Assembly: GCA_934141605.1 (NCBI GenBank)
Contig: CAKPCL010000007.1
Location: 1 to 64,000 of the forward strand
Length of the DNA: 64,000 nucleotides
From: an uncultured Clostridia bacterium
GTDB taxonomy: Bacteria > Bacillota > Clostridia > TANB77 > CAG-508
Reading direction: 5' to 3'
The notes beneath the pieces are model-generated. The model did no database searches. It worked only from the letters and a program-made list of their open reading frames with translations, and was not told where the DNA came from. The position numbers and the translations under genes are program-made. Shown here in pieces: positions 51,099 through 59,104 of this stretch. Within the stretch, counting starts at the first letter, position 1; the number at the start of each line of letters is the position of its first letter.

Positions 51099-51362
51099 TT
51101 ATTTTCTTAATCCTAATTTTTCAACAATGTCTCTGTATCTTTGAACATCTTTTTTTGCTAAATAGTTTAATAAGTTTCTTCTTTTACCAACCATTTTTAA
51201 TAATCCTCTTCTTGAGTGATTATCTTTAACATGTACTTTTAAGTGTTCTGTTAATTCATTAATTCTTTCTGTTAAAAGAGCTATTTGTACTTCTGATGAT
51301 CCAGTGTCTTTTTCTTCTCTTTTATAAGTGTTAATGATTTCTTGTTTTCTTTCTTTTGTCAT
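51099..51362 (-). CDS. rpsO: 30S ribosomal protein S15
   Basis: 87 residues, standard length. GSSEVQIALLTERINELTEHLKVHVKDNHSRRGLLKMVGKRRNLLNYLAKKDVQRY covers the 16S rRNA-binding helices. AGGAGG site. Upstream of pnp. Confidence 0.99.
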   Translation of the reverse strand: MTKERKQEIINTYKREEKDTGSSEVQIALLTERINELTEHLKVHVKDNHSRRGLLKMVGKRRNLLNYLAKKDVQRYRDIVEKLGLRK

Positions 51363-51513
51363 GTTTACACCTCCTATTATATTTTTATTGCCTTTAACTG
51401 AGCTTTTAGTTTTGGTGCTTTGCTTAAAAGCTAAGTAAAAGGTTAACCTTAAATAGTATACTACATTTTTTATTGATTATCAAGCTTTTTTGGAAATTTT
51501 TACATATTTATGG

Positions 51514-52209
51514 TTACTGTGTAAGTTTTTTTGTTTGTTTTAAGAAATTGTATACAAAGTCTACAGTGTAGTCTATTTGTTTTTCTAATTCTTTTGTTGT
51601 AAATATTTGCGTTTCTTCATTTTTATTTATTGCTTCTGATTTTGTTTTTCTTATATAATCTACAACTTTTTTTACATCTTCATCATTTATATTAATATTA
51701 TCTAAAATATTCGCATTTTTTGATATTTCCACACTAAATTGTGGTAAATTCATATTATAATTTTTATAAATGTAATATTGGAAGGCTTCAAAGTCTTTTT
51801 GTTTATTTTTTCTTAACTCTGTTTTGTCTGCTTTAATTAATTCATTCTTTTTATTCATAAAGCCTATTATTTTGTCATTTTCTTTTACACATTTTCCACC
51901 ATAAAATGCTTCGTTCCACAATGAGTCTGTTATTAAATGTGCTAAATACCCAATTACTATAGGATTATTCATTTTTTCGTGGTTTATTTCATAAAAGACT
52001 TCATATTCTTTTTTATTGTTAGGGTCATATTTTTCTCCATTTAAGTCATAATGGTTTGATTTGTGTGGTTGTATGTTTGATATTCCTTTTACTAAATATC
52101 CGTCTTGTACATCTGGTAATATGTTTCCAAAAAGGAATAAGTTTTCATCTAGTTTTATTTTTTTTAGTATTTTATTAGCTATTAATAAGTGTTCTCCCCA
52201 ATTTGGCAT
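51514..52209 (-). CDS. Zinc-dependent phospholipase C-like protein
   Basis: 231 residues, no signal peptide. N-terminus MPNWGEHLLIANKILKKI with FLFGNILPDVQDGY, then GYLAHLITDSLWNEAFYGG. The Trp, His and Asp residues in these segments are the zinc-ligand positions of the PF00882 zinc-dependent phospholipase C/S1-P1-like fold. Members without a secretion signal are common in Clostridia and their substrate is unknown. GGAGG site. Confidence 0.8.
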   Translation of the reverse strand: MPNWGEHLLIANKILKKIKLDENLFLFGNILPDVQDGYLVKGISNIQPHKSNHYDLNGEKYDPNNKKEYEVFYEINHEKMNNPIVIGYLAHLITDSLWNEAFYGGKCVKENDKIIGFMNKKNELIKADKTELRKNKQKDFEAFQYYIYKNYNMNLPQFSVEISKNANILDNININDEDVKKVVDYIRKTKSEAINKNEETQIFTTKELEKQIDYTVDFVYNFLKQTKKLTQ

Positions 52210-52364
52210 TTTTTACCTCCTTATATTTTTTAATGTTATATATTAATATTTTTTGTAAAAAACATAGCTATGGTCTACCTATGGGTCTTTTACTGCAAAA
52301 TATTAATATATAAACATTTTAAATTATATCATAACTTTTAAAATAGTAAAGTCATTTGACATTT

Positions 52365-52410
52365 TTTGACAAAAAAGATGAGGCAAATTAGGTATTACCC
52401 TAACTGTCTC
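52365..52410 (-). terminator. Probable terminator of clpC
   Basis: Imperfect stem around CAGTTAGG / CCTAATTTG that starts in the last codons of clpC, then CTCATCTTTTTTG on the minus strand. Confidence 0.5.
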
Positions 52411-54869
52411 ATTTTTCCATCTTTTACAGTAAATTTTGCTAATTTGCCTTTACTTAATTTGCCATCTAGGATTTCTTCAGCTAATTTATCTTCAACTAAA
52501 TTTTGAATTGTTCTTCTTAATGGTCTTGCACCAAAGTTTTTGTCAATTCCTTCTTTGGCAATCATTTCACTTACTTCTGGTTCTAGTTCAATGTCATATT
52601 TTTGCTCTTTTAGTCTGTTTACAACTTCTTTTAACATTATATCTATAATTTGGTTAATTTCTTTATCGTTTAATTTATGGAATACAATTATTTCGTCAAT
52701 ACGATTTATGAATTCTGGTCTTAGTTCTTTTTTTAGTTCTGCCATTACTTCTTTTTTTGTATCTTCATATTCTTTTTGAATATCTATTGATTTGTTTTCT
52801 TCATTTGGAGAATTTGTGAAGCCTAAATGTTTTTTGTCTGTTATTAATCTTGCTCCTAAATTTGATGTCATTATTATTACTGTATTTTTGAAGTTTACTG
52901 TTCTTCCTTGACTGTCTGTTAGTCTACCGTCTTCAAGTATCTGAAGTAGCATATTCATTACATCTGGGTGTGCTTTTTCTATTTCGTCAAATAATATTAC
53001 TGAATATGGTTTTCTTCTTATTTTTTCTGTTAATTGTCCACCATCGTCGAAGCCAACATATCCTGGAGGAGCTCCTATTAATTTAGATACTGAGTGTGGT
53101 TCCATAAATTCTGACATATCTACTCTTACCATTGCATTTTCATCACCAAATAAAACTTCTGCTAAGGCTTTTGAAAGTTCTGTTTTTCCTACACCTGTTG
53201 GTCCTAAGAATAAGAACGAACCTATTGGTCTTTTAGGGTCTTTTAATCCTACTCTTCCTCTTCTTATTGCCTTTGCTACTGCTTCGACTGCTTCATTTTG
53301 ACCTATTACTCTTTTATGCAATTCTGTTTCTAGATTTTTTAATTTTTCATTTTCATCCTCTGTTATCTTTTTAGTTGGAATTCCTGTCCAACTTGCTATA
53401 ACTTCTGCTATATTTTCTTCTGTTATAGTCACTATTGATTTTGTATTTTTATTTTTCCATTTACTTTGTTCTTTTTCAAATTTTTCTTTTAAATTTTTTT
53501 CTTCATCTCTTAGTTCTGCTGCTTTTTCAAATTTTTGATTCAATACAGCTTCTTCTTTTTCATTTTTAATTTTTTCAATGTCTTCTTGCATTTGTTTTAA
53601 ATTATCTGGCTCTGTATATGTTTTTAGTCTTGCTCTTGAAGAAGCTTCATCTATTAAATCAATTGCTTTGTCTGGTAAAAATCTGTCATTTACATATCTA
53701 ACAGATAATTTGACTGCCGCTTCTATTGCTTCATCTGTGATTTTTACATTATGATGTGCTTCATATTTGTCTCTAATGCCTTTTAAAATTGAAACTGTAT
53801 CTTTTTCTGATGGTTCATTTACAGTAACTGGACTAAATCTTCTTTCTAGTGCTGCATCTTTTTCAATAAATTTTCTATATTCATTTAAAGTAGTTGCACC
53901 AACTAATTGAATTTCTCCTCTTGCTAATAGTGGCTTTAATATGTTTGCTGCATCAATTGCTCCTTCTGCAGCTCCTGCTCCAACTATTGTATGGATTTCG
54001 TCTATAAAAAGAATTATATCCCCTGCTTTTTTTACTTCATTTAATGCTTTTTTTATTCTTTCTTCAAAATCTCCTCTATATTTTGCACCTGCTACCATTC
54101 CTGAAATGTCCAAAGTTACAACTCTTTTATCTTTTAAAATTTCTGGAACATCTCCTGAAACTATTTTTTGAGCTAATCCTTCTACTGCTGCTGTTTTGCC
54201 AACACCTGGTTCACCTATCAAACATGGGTTATTTTTTGTTCTTCTAGACAAAATTTGAATAACTCTTTCTATTTCTTCTTTTCTTCCTATGATTGGGTCA
54301 AGCTTGCCTTCTTCTGCTTTTTTTGTTAAGTCTTCTCCAAATTGATTTAATGTTGGAGTTTGGTTATAGCTTCCTTTTCCTCTTCTTTTTGAACCGTTTG
54401 AATAATTTGTTGTTTCTTCTTCTCCTTGATTATCTTCTCCTTCATTTATTACTTTTATAATTTCATTGTATAGTTTTGGTATATTTACATTTAATTCTAA
54501 TAGGATTTTTGTAGCAACACAGTCTCCTTCTCTTAGTATTCCTATTAATAAATGTTCTGTTCCTATAAAGTTATATCCTAATTTTCTGGCTTCTATAAAT
54601 GCTGACTCTACTACTCTTTTTGTTCTTGGTGTAAAGTCTACTATGTTTTCTATTGGCTCATCTCTGCCTATTAATTCTTCTATTTTGTTTAAGATATCTT
54701 CTGCTGTAACATCTTGGTTTTCTAGTACTTTTGATGCTATTCCTCCGCCTTCTTTTGCTAGTCCATATAGTATATGTTCTGTGCCTATATAGCTATGTCC
54801 TAGTTCTAAGGCTATATCGTTTGCAATTTCTATTGCTTTGTTTGCTCTATTCGTAAATTTGTATGTCAT
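52395..54869 (-). CDS. clpC: ATP-dependent Clp protease ATPase subunit ClpC
   Basis: 824 residues from ATG 54869 (AAGGTGAT site). Double Clp N-domain (about 1-145), first AAA module with Walker A GEPGVGKTA (about 210), a UVR-containing middle domain (about 420-480, LNQKFEKAAELRDEEKNLKEKFE), second AAA module with GPTGVGKTELSKALAE (about 560) and DMSEFMEPHSVSKLIGAPPGYVGFD, and a ClpB-type D2-small C-terminus. It unfolds substrates, including McsB-marked arginine-phosphorylated proteins, for ClpP. A plus-strand gene and a repeat pair separate it from mcsB, so it may have its own promoter. Confidence 0.98.
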   Translation of the reverse strand: MTYKFTNRANKAIEIANDIALELGHSYIGTEHILYGLAKEGGGIASKVLENQDVTAEDILNKIEELIGRDEPIENIVDFTPRTKRVVESAFIEARKLGYNFIGTEHLLIGILREGDCVATKILLELNVNIPKLYNEIIKVINEGEDNQGEEETTNYSNGSKRRGKGSYNQTPTLNQFGEDLTKKAEEGKLDPIIGRKEEIERVIQILSRRTKNNPCLIGEPGVGKTAAVEGLAQKIVSGDVPEILKDKRVVTLDISGMVAGAKYRGDFEERIKKALNEVKKAGDIILFIDEIHTIVGAGAAEGAIDAANILKPLLARGEIQLVGATTLNEYRKFIEKDAALERRFSPVTVNEPSEKDTVSILKGIRDKYEAHHNVKITDEAIEAAVKLSVRYVNDRFLPDKAIDLIDEASSRARLKTYTEPDNLKQMQEDIEKIKNEKEEAVLNQKFEKAAELRDEEKNLKEKFEKEQSKWKNKNTKSIVTITEENIAEVIASWTGIPTKKITEDENEKLKNLETELHKRVIGQNEAVEAVAKAIRRGRVGLKDPKRPIGSFLFLGPTGVGKTELSKALAEVLFGDENAMVRVDMSEFMEPHSVSKLIGAPPGYVGFDDGGQLTEKIRRKPYSVILFDEIEKAHPDVMNMLLQILEDGRLTDSQGRTVNFKNTVIIMTSNLGARLITDKKHLGFTNSPNEENKSIDIQKEYEDTKKEVMAELKKELRPEFINRIDEIIVFHKLNDKEINQIIDIMLKEVVNRLKEQKYDIELEPEVSEMIAKEGIDKNFGARPLRRTIQNLVEDKLAEEILDGKLSKGKLAKFTVKDGKMRQLG

Positions 54870-54898
54870 TTTTATCACCTTACCTTTCTATTGTTCAA

Positions 54899-54960
54899 TG
54901 TCCAAATGTCCAAATGGGACGGTTCTATTTGGACATTTTGTCCATTTGGGACGGTTCTTA
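54899..54960. repeat. AGAACCGTCCC-type repeat 3 (tandem pair)
   Basis: Two direct copies; the first is a perfect hairpin (TGTCCAAAT / ATTTGGACA around the core) and the second is degenerate at one end. It lies in the clpC leader, 30 nt upstream of the ATG. Confidence 0.9.
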
Positions 54961-54982
54961 AATGGTCATTATCTTTTTATTA

Positions 54983-55011
54983 TTGACATTTTATGTTTAT
55001 CATGCTATAAT
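54983..55011 (+). promoter_or_regulatory. Consensus sigma-A promoter of the 47-residue gene
   Basis: TTGACA (54983-54988), 17-bp spacer, TATAAT (55006-55011), a full consensus match and the strongest promoter seen in the window. No CtsR-type heptad overlaps it. Confidence 0.9.
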
Positions 55012-55094
55012 TTTTTAAGTTACTTTATTAATTGATATAATTAATAATTATATCTGTACCTAGCTTAATGCTAATACTTTCAAGGAGGATTACT

Positions 55095-55238
55095 ATGAAT
55101 ATTACAAAAATAGTAGGATACATTTGTGTTGCAGCTATATCTATTGTAGTAACTTTGGTTTTTAAAGATATACTAACTACCATTGTTACGATTCTTATTG
55201 GTTTTTCTCTAGTTTCCAAAGATGGAAAAAATAATTAG
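55095..55238 (+). CDS. 47-residue membrane protein between clpC and mcsB
   Basis: Reads MNITKIVGYICVAAISIVVT, then LVFKDILTTIVTILIGFSLVS and a polar DGKNN tail: two short hydrophobic segments with little between them. AAGGAGG site 7 nt upstream, consensus promoter and strong terminator. It is oriented against the ctsR-mcsA-mcsB-clpC genes. Unknown family. The size and hydropathy could fit a small holin-like or stress membrane peptide, but no motif decides this. Confidence 0.75.
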   Translation: MNITKIVGYICVAAISIVVTLVFKDILTTIVTILIGFSLVSKDGKNN

Positions 55239-55247
55239 AGTAATCAC

Positions 55248-55269
55248 AGCCTCCTTGGAGGCTTTTTTA
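55248..55269 (+). terminator. Terminator of the 47-residue gene
   Basis: AGCCTCC/GGAGGCT stem (55248-55254 with 55257-55263), then TTTTTT. It touches the end of mcsB on the other strand. Confidence 0.9.
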
Positions 55270-56277
55270 TTTTTCATTAATTATTTTCTTTATAACCTCT
55301 GCCCTTTTTATATCTCTTTCCAAAGTCTCATATTGTTCACCCAAATATTTCTGCATATTTGCAGGTTTAGTATATAAAATCAACTGTTGAACCTTGCTAT
55401 CATTTAATTCTGGTAATATTCCTAAATCTGTGCCTATCTTAACATTTGATATCAACTTTTGTGCTTCCTCCAAAGAAATTTTTCTACAATTATTTAGTAA
55501 TCCATAACTTCTGTATATTGTATCTTCTAAATCAATTGTATCTTTTGCTAAAAATTTTCTTGCTTTTCTTTCTTGTTCAATTAATTTTTCTGTAACCACT
55601 TTGATATTTTCTATTATTTCTTTTTCTGTAACTCCTAATGTTCTCTTGTTAGAAATTTGGAAAACATCTCCAAGTTCTTTGCTATTTTCTCCATATGCGC
55701 CAACAATATTTACTCCAAAATTGTTTATTGTATAAAATACCTTATTAATATTTTTAGTTATTGTAAGTGCTGGTAAATGTACCATTACAGATGCTTTTAA
55801 GCCTGTACCACAATTTGTTGGTAAACTTGTTAAATATCCATATTTTTTACTTGTTGCATATCCTAAAACTTCCTCAATTTTTTGGTCTAGTTCTATTGCA
55901 TAATTTAATGTATTTTCTAATTCTAAACCACTACTGAATACTTGAATTTTCAAGTGATCTTCATCATTTATCATTATACAGATATTTTCTTCATCATTTA
56001 TTAGTATTGCTCCATTTTCATTGTGCATTGCATACTCTGAACTTATTAAATTCCTTTCTACTAAACTCATTTTTGTTATATCGTCCATGTCTTTTAGTTC
56101 TAAGTATTTTAGTCCATACCCTATTGCAAATACATTTTCTTTTATTTTGTTTTTTAGGTTTTCTATGTCTTTTTTATCTTTCAAATTAAACTTGAATTCT
56201 GGTAAATTTCTTGCAAATCTTATTCTTGTACTTGTTACTACATCAGATTCTTTTCCACTTTGTAAATACCAATTCAT
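55267..56277 (-). CDS. mcsB: Protein-arginine kinase McsB
   Basis: 336 residues from ATG 56277 (AAGGTGAT site); an extension to 56304 runs into the repeat. Phosphagen-kinase fold: nucleotide-binding STRIRFARNL, VERNLISSEYA, FGVNIVGAYGENSKELGDVFQISNKRTLG, and the C-terminal DIKRAEVIKK segment. It phosphorylates arginines to tag proteins for ClpCP and to inactivate CtsR. Oddity: the usual SCPTN-x-GTG loop reads SLPTNCGTG, so the family Cys is Leu and a Cys appears three residues later. Activator McsA is encoded just upstream. Confidence 0.94.
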   Translation of the reverse strand: MNWYLQSGKESDVVTSTRIRFARNLPEFKFNLKDKKDIENLKNKIKENVFAIGYGLKYLELKDMDDITKMSLVERNLISSEYAMHNENGAILINDEENICIMINDEDHLKIQVFSSGLELENTLNYAIELDQKIEEVLGYATSKKYGYLTSLPTNCGTGLKASVMVHLPALTITKNINKVFYTINNFGVNIVGAYGENSKELGDVFQISNKRTLGVTEKEIIENIKVVTEKLIEQERKARKFLAKDTIDLEDTIYRSYGLLNNCRKISLEEAQKLISNVKIGTDLGILPELNDSKVQQLILYTKPANMQKYLGEQYETLERDIKRAEVIKKIINEK

Positions 56278-56297
56278 ATTATCACCTTTCTTCTCCA

Positions 56298-56358
56298 TGT
56301 CCAACAGGGACGGTTCTATTTGGACAAAATGTCCAAACGGGACGGTTCTTTTTGGACA
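56298..56358. repeat. AGAACCGTCCC-type repeat 4 (tandem pair)
   Basis: Two direct copies in the gap between mcsA and mcsB, the second nearly touching the mcsA stop. It begins 21 nt before the mcsB ATG. Confidence 0.9.
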
Positions 56359-56362
56359 AATC

Positions 56363-56914
56363 TTATTTTTCTTCTTTTTTTATTTCATCTCTTATTTTGG
56401 CTGCATCTTCATATCTTTCTTCTTTTATTGCTAATTTTAAATCTTCTTGTAATTTTTCTAATTTATTTTCCTTTTTATTTTGTTCCTTTTCTGATTTTTT
56501 ATCTTCTTCAAATTTCATTTTATTATCTGATATTTTTCCTAATCTTCCGTTGTGTTTGTTTGAACCTTGCAATTTTTTTAGAATTGGATCCATTCTATCT
56601 TCAAAAACATCATAGCAATTTGCACACCCATATCTACCTGTGTTTATTATGTCATCAAAAGTTGATCCACAACTATCACATTTGATTTGTTTAACTTCAT
56701 TTAGCAATGGCATAAAATCTGGTGTGCTGAAATCTTCTAAAAAGCTTCTGAAAAAACTTGGTATATCTAATGATGGCATACTAAAATCCATTTTTGATGA
56801 TATTCCTAATTTTTCACTGCATTCTTCACATAGATTCATCTCCTTTTTTACTCCATTAATATTTTCTGAATATCTAACATTTGCTTCTCTCTTTCCACAA
56901 TTTTCACATAACAT
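56363..56914 (-). CDS. mcsA: McsA, zinc-binding activator of McsB
   Basis: 183 residues from ATG 56914 (AGGAG site). Two paired Cys zinc sites: CENCGKREANV .. CEECSEKLG near the N-terminus and CDSCGSTFDD .. CANCYDVFE around residue 95-125. A coiled segment with a UVR motif (LKLAIKEERYEDAAKIRDEIK) is at the C-terminus. It activates McsB and helps relieve CtsR repression under stress. Second gene of the ctsR operon. Confidence 0.95.
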   Translation of the reverse strand: MLCENCGKREANVRYSENINGVKKEMNLCEECSEKLGISSKMDFSMPSLDIPSFFRSFLEDFSTPDFMPLLNEVKQIKCDSCGSTFDDIINTGRYGCANCYDVFEDRMDPILKKLQGSNKHNGRLGKISDNKMKFEEDKKSEKEQNKKENKLEKLQEDLKLAIKEERYEDAAKIRDEIKKEEK

Positions 56915-56938
56915 ATTAATCACTCCTATCTAATTATT

Positions 56939-57388
56939 TTATTCTATATTTAATAGCATATTTTTAAATATTCTAGCACGCACTTCATCTTTAATATCTT
57001 TATCTAATTTTAAGACATTATCACTTGTTGCTACTTTTAAAAGTTTAGCTTCTTGTTTTGTTATTATATTGTATGTTAAAAAATCACTTAATAAAATATC
57101 TATGTCATTTACTGTAATTGTCTTTCCTATATTATTTATTATATGCATTATATAATCTGATTTTGTGTTTGTTATTTTTTTGATTTTGATGTTGCCTCCA
57201 CCACCTCTTTTGCTTTCTACATAGTACCCTTGTGATGGTTTAAATCTTGTTGATATTACATAATTTATTTGTGATGGAACACAATTAAAATGTTGTGCTA
57301 ATTCATTTCTTTGTATTTCTACTAAATCACTTTCATCTTCATCAAATAAATCTTTTATAAATTCTTCAATTACATCTGACATTCTCAT
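56939..57388 (-). CDS. ctsR: Transcriptional repressor CtsR
   Basis: 149 residues. Winged-helix DNA-binding region IQRNELAQHFNCVPSQINYVISTRF followed by the glycine-rich wing ESKRGGGGNIKI, whose Arg is the known McsB target region, then the dimerisation helices. GGAGG site 8 nt from the ATG. Represses clp genes by binding heptad repeats; two clear operators lie directly upstream, so it is autoregulated. Confidence 0.97.
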   Translation of the reverse strand: MRMSDVIEEFIKDLFDEDESDLVEIQRNELAQHFNCVPSQINYVISTRFKPSQGYYVESKRGGGGNIKIKKITNTKSDYIMHIINNIGKTITVNDIDILLSDFLTYNIITKQEAKLLKVATSDNVLKLDKDIKDEVRARIFKNMLLNIE

Positions 57389-57446
57389 TTTATCAGCCTC
57401 CTCTTAATTTTTTTGTCTTTTTGTGCGGTTTTAATATTTTTCTGTC

Positions 57447-57463
57447 TTTGACTTTCTTTGACC
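57447..57463 (-). promoter_or_regulatory. CtsR operator, promoter-proximal
   Basis: On the minus strand GGTCAAA-GAA-AGTCAAA, a full match to the CtsR heptad repeat. It lies 10 nt downstream of the -10, over the start of transcription. Confidence 0.92.
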
Positions 57464-57472
57464 TACATATAT

Positions 57473-57500
57473 ATTATACTTTCTTTTTTTAATATTTCAA
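57473..57500 (-). promoter_or_regulatory. Sigma-A promoter of ctsR
   Basis: TTGAAA (57500-57495), 16-bp spacer, TATAAT (57478-57473) on the minus strand, with CtsR heptads on both sides. Confidence 0.8.
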
Positions 57501-57508
57501 TTTCGTTT

Positions 57509-57535
57509 TTTGACCTTTTCTGACTTTCTTTGACT
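57509..57535 (-). promoter_or_regulatory. CtsR operator, upstream (three heptads)
   Basis: Minus-strand AGTCAAA, GAA, AGTCAGA, AAA, GGTCAAA: three heptads with 3-nt spacers just upstream of the -35. Together with the other operator it would clamp the promoter. Confidence 0.85.
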
Positions 57536-57563
57536 TTTATTTTCCTTTTTGCTCTTTTTATCT

Positions 57564-57725
57564 TTATTTTTCTTTCTTTTTTGTTATATTTTCTAATTTT
57601 TTTACATTTTCTTTTTGTTTTGACATTGGCACCCAAGCAAAATATGTTGTAACAAACTCTCCATACTTTGTTGCATCTTCCCCCTCATCTAAATCATCCA
57701 TTATATTGTTTTTATTATCCATCAT
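57564..57725 (-). CDS. 53-residue soluble hypothetical protein
   Basis: Begins MMDNKNNIMDDLDEGEDATK with a central YGEFVTTYFAWVPMS and a basic C-terminal helix. The only ribosome site (GGGAGG, 10 nt before the ATG) lies in the loop of the hairpin at 57729-57757. No known family. It is placed between the lysozyme gene and the ctsR promoter. The acidic head and basic tail look protein-like, and the frame has no competing shadow. Confidence 0.6.
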   Translation of the reverse strand: MMDNKNNIMDDLDEGEDATKYGEFVTTYFAWVPMSKQKENVKKLENITKKKEK

Positions 57726-57728
57726 AAA

Positions 57729-57766
57729 ACACATGCCTCCCAACTAAAGCATGTGCTTTTTTTATA
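57729..57766. terminator. Hairpin after the GH25-LysM gene
   Basis: Stem AGCACATGC / GCATGTGTT. On the plus strand it is followed by TTTTTTT; on the minus strand the T-run is short (TTTT). The loop contains the Shine-Dalgarno of the 53-residue gene, so it may act on translation as well as termination. Confidence 0.6.
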
Positions 57767-57773
57767 TTTTTAT

Positions 57774-59009
57774 TCATATTTTTAATATTTGTCCAGGATA
57801 AATTAAATTTGGATTTCTAATTCCATTTAATCTTGCAATCCATCTTACACTAACTCCATATCTTCTGGCAATTTTCCACAACGAATCTCCTCTTTGCACT
57901 GTATAGTAATAATATTGGCTTTGAGTAGTATTGTATGTTCCATATATTATAATTCTTTGGCCTGAATATATTAGATTTGGATTTTGTATATTGTTCCAAT
58001 TAACAATATTTTGCACACTCACACCATATTTTGATGCAATTTGCCACAATGTATCTCCCCTCTTTATTGTATAATATGTTTTTCCTGTTGAATTGCTTTC
58101 ACTGCCGTGAATATTTGTATTTACTAAAATCTTCAATACTTGGTTTGGATATATTAGATTTACATTTTGAATTTCATTTATTTGTGCTATTTCTTCAACA
58201 GTTGTTCTATATGCAGTAGCAATTTTGCTTAAAGTATCTCCTCTTTTTACTGTATAGTATATTGTTTCTGTATTATTTTCGATATTAGGATTTTCTGTAT
58301 TTGGGATTTCAGTTGTATCACTTAAAAATATGTTTTCTGAAAAAATATCTCTATCAACATTTCCATTTATACCAGCAACTCTCCCTACATCAGTGTACTG
58401 AGTTCCTATAAAATATTGCCAACTTGTGTTTTCATTTTCTAAATTTCTATAATCTCCATAATATGCAATCCATAATTCTGAATTATTGGCAACTTCACTA
58501 TTAAAGGTATTTTTACTATTATACAAATCACTATAAATAATTACTTGTTTTTTTGTTAGTTCTTCTACTTTTTTCATAAAAGCTAATGCTATTTGATTTA
58601 TTTTTTCTATATTGATGTCGTTAAATTGTTCATAATCTAATGCCAATTTACAATCTACTTGCTTTCCAGAAATTACTGATGAAAAAAATATTGCTTCTTT
58701 TTCTGCTTCTTCAATATTTGTTGCAGTTAAAAAGTGATAAAATCCCACTTTTAGATTATTTTCTTTTGCATTTTCATAATTCAATTCAAAATATGGGTCT
58801 TTAATTTTTTGCCCTTGGCTTGCTTTTATATATACTATATCTATTTCATCATTTTTTACTTGATTATAATTTATGTATCCTTGCCAGTCACTTACATCTA
58901 TGCCTTGATATTTTAATTCACTTTGTGGGGTTATTGCATATATTGATGTTATAAATGTAAATATAAATGATAAAAATATTCCTAAAATTTTTATCGCTTG
59001 TTTTTTCAT
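57774..59009 (-). CDS. Secreted GH25 lysozyme with three LysM domains
   Basis: 411 residues from ATG 59009 (AAGGAGG site); the 70 codons before it have no signals. Signal peptide about 1-25. GH25 domain (about 32-225) with YQGIDVSDWQGYINY, IKASQGQKIKDPYF, VGFYHFLTA and CKLALDYEQF, where the Asp and Glu residues are catalytic. Three LysM repeats follow (about 260-411; each YxVxRGDxLxxIAxxY .. IxxxNxIxNxNLIYxGQ). It cleaves peptidoglycan glycan strands and binds the wall by LysM. Divergent from ylbJ across 95 bp. Confidence 0.95.
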   Translation of the reverse strand: MKKQAIKILGIFLSFIFTFITSIYAITPQSELKYQGIDVSDWQGYINYNQVKNDEIDIVYIKASQGQKIKDPYFELNYENAKENNLKVGFYHFLTATNIEEAEKEAIFFSSVISGKQVDCKLALDYEQFNDINIEKINQIALAFMKKVEELTKKQVIIYSDLYNSKNTFNSEVANNSELWIAYYGDYRNLENENTSWQYFIGTQYTDVGRVAGINGNVDRDIFSENIFLSDTTEIPNTENPNIENNTETIYYTVKRGDTLSKIATAYRTTVEEIAQINEIQNVNLIYPNQVLKILVNTNIHGSESNSTGKTYYTIKRGDTLWQIASKYGVSVQNIVNWNNIQNPNLIYSGQRIIIYGTYNTTQSQYYYYTVQRGDSLWKIARRYGVSVRWIARLNGIRNPNLIYPGQILKI

Positions 59010-59104
59010 ACAAACTTCCTCCTTATTTTTGTATATTTTATTCTTGAACTTTTTTTTAGTGATTTTTGATTTAGTTATTTCATATATTTTATTATGGTGA
59101 TTAT

